Of a stretch of DNA of 6,512 nucleotides, positions 6,188-6,512 are shown in pieces (positions within the stretch are counted from its first letter, which is position 1; the number at the start of each line of letters is the position of its first letter). The position numbers and the translations under genes are program-made. The stretch comes from Limnohabitans sp. GTDB lineage: Bacteria > Pseudomonadota > Gammaproteobacteria > Burkholderiales > Burkholderiaceae_C. The DNA lies in NCBI GenBank assembly GCA_030729445.1, contig JANQXJ010000072.1:1-6512 (forward strand), written 5' to 3'. The notes under the pieces were generated by a model, which did not search any database, was not told where the DNA came from, and saw only the letters and a program-made list of their open reading frames with translations.

Positions 6188-6512
6188 GTACACCGGAATG
6201 CTTGGGTCCACTTGCGCCGACCAGGCATGAATGCCACCGGCCACGTTGACCACCTCAAAGCCATGCTGCATCAAGAAACTGGCCACCTGCATGCTGCGTC
6301 CGCCGTGGTGGCACAAGCAGGCAATGGGGCGGGTTTTGTCTATTTCGTGCAGGCGTGCCGGAATGGTTTGCATGGGCATGTGCAGCAGGTCCAAGCCCTC
6401 GGGTTTGGCGCTTGCCGTTTGCACTTCCCAGCCTTCGCGCACATCAAGCAAGACGGGACGCTGGGCCTGTTGGCTGGCCCATTCAGCGATTTGGGCAGGG
6501 TAGAGTTGCTGC
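6185..6512 (-). CDS. single-domain rhodanese-like sulfurtransferase, start codon outside the window
   Basis: This is a small cytoplasmic rhodanese-fold protein, a family that carries sulfur as a persulfide on an active-site cysteine. The visible 108 residues contain the whole domain. VLLDVREGWE is the family's N-terminal signature. CHHGGRS is the active-site loop, with catalytic Cys67 of the visible part and Arg72 five residues on; another cysteine sits two residues before (CLCHHGG). GFEVVNVAGGIHAWS is the C-terminal signature. The frame is open through the right edge, and homologues usually begin only a few residues before the first visible ones, so little is missing. A TTG at 6451 could start a shorter product but would cut the domain's first strand, so I reject it. 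It lies upstream of tolC in the same direction. No link in function between the two is evident, and the physiological sulfur acceptor is unknown. Confidence 0.92.
   Translation of the reverse strand, partial: QQLYPAQIAEWASQQAQRPVLLDVREGWEVQTASAKPEGLDLLHMPMQTIPARLHEIDKTRPIACLCHHGGRSMQVASFLMQHGFEVVNVAGGIHAWSAQVDPSIPVY

Overview
The window looks like a Betaproteobacterial chromosome segment, most likely order Burkholderiales and close to the Comamonadaceae. That assignment rests on moderately high GC, genes packed with short gaps, and the style of the encoded proteins; no rRNA or other marker confirms it. Nearly every base belongs to a recognisable gene. I see no insertion sequence, tRNA, CRISPR array, phage gene or other sign of an accessory island. 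Five protein genes are supported, plus one regulatory gap between divergent genes. The first and last genes are cut by the window edges.

Left part (1-762, minus strand): the N-terminal 254 residues of an Ada/AlkA-type DNA alkylation-repair protein. It has an Ada methyl-acceptor zinc domain, an AraC-type helix-turn-helix domain and the beginning of an AlkA glycosylase domain. A 151-base gap (763-913) separates it from the divergent next gene and must hold the promoters of both.

Centre (914-4751, plus strand): a compact three-gene run. It encodes a phosphomannomutase/phosphoglucomutase (AlgC/ManB type), a GT4 glycosyltransferase resembling the rhizobial LPS-core mannosyltransferase LpcC, and the Kdo transferase WaaA. 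The second and third genes overlap as TGATG. Together they suggest a route from mannose-6-phosphate to mannose-1-phosphate (a GDP-mannose precursor), and then a mannose placed on the Kdo region that WaaA attaches to lipid A. The mannose assignment is inference from family resemblance and gene order.

Right part (4809-6512, minus strand, convergent with waaA): a TolC-family outer-membrane efflux/secretion channel with a clear signal peptide. Upstream of it in the same orientation is a small single-domain rhodanese that lacks only its first residues. A GC hairpin followed by a run of six T lies between rhodanese and tolC and could be a terminator or attenuator.

I did not find a clearly new biological system. 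The most interesting feature is the PMM-GT4-WaaA arrangement, which predicts a mannose-containing inner core.
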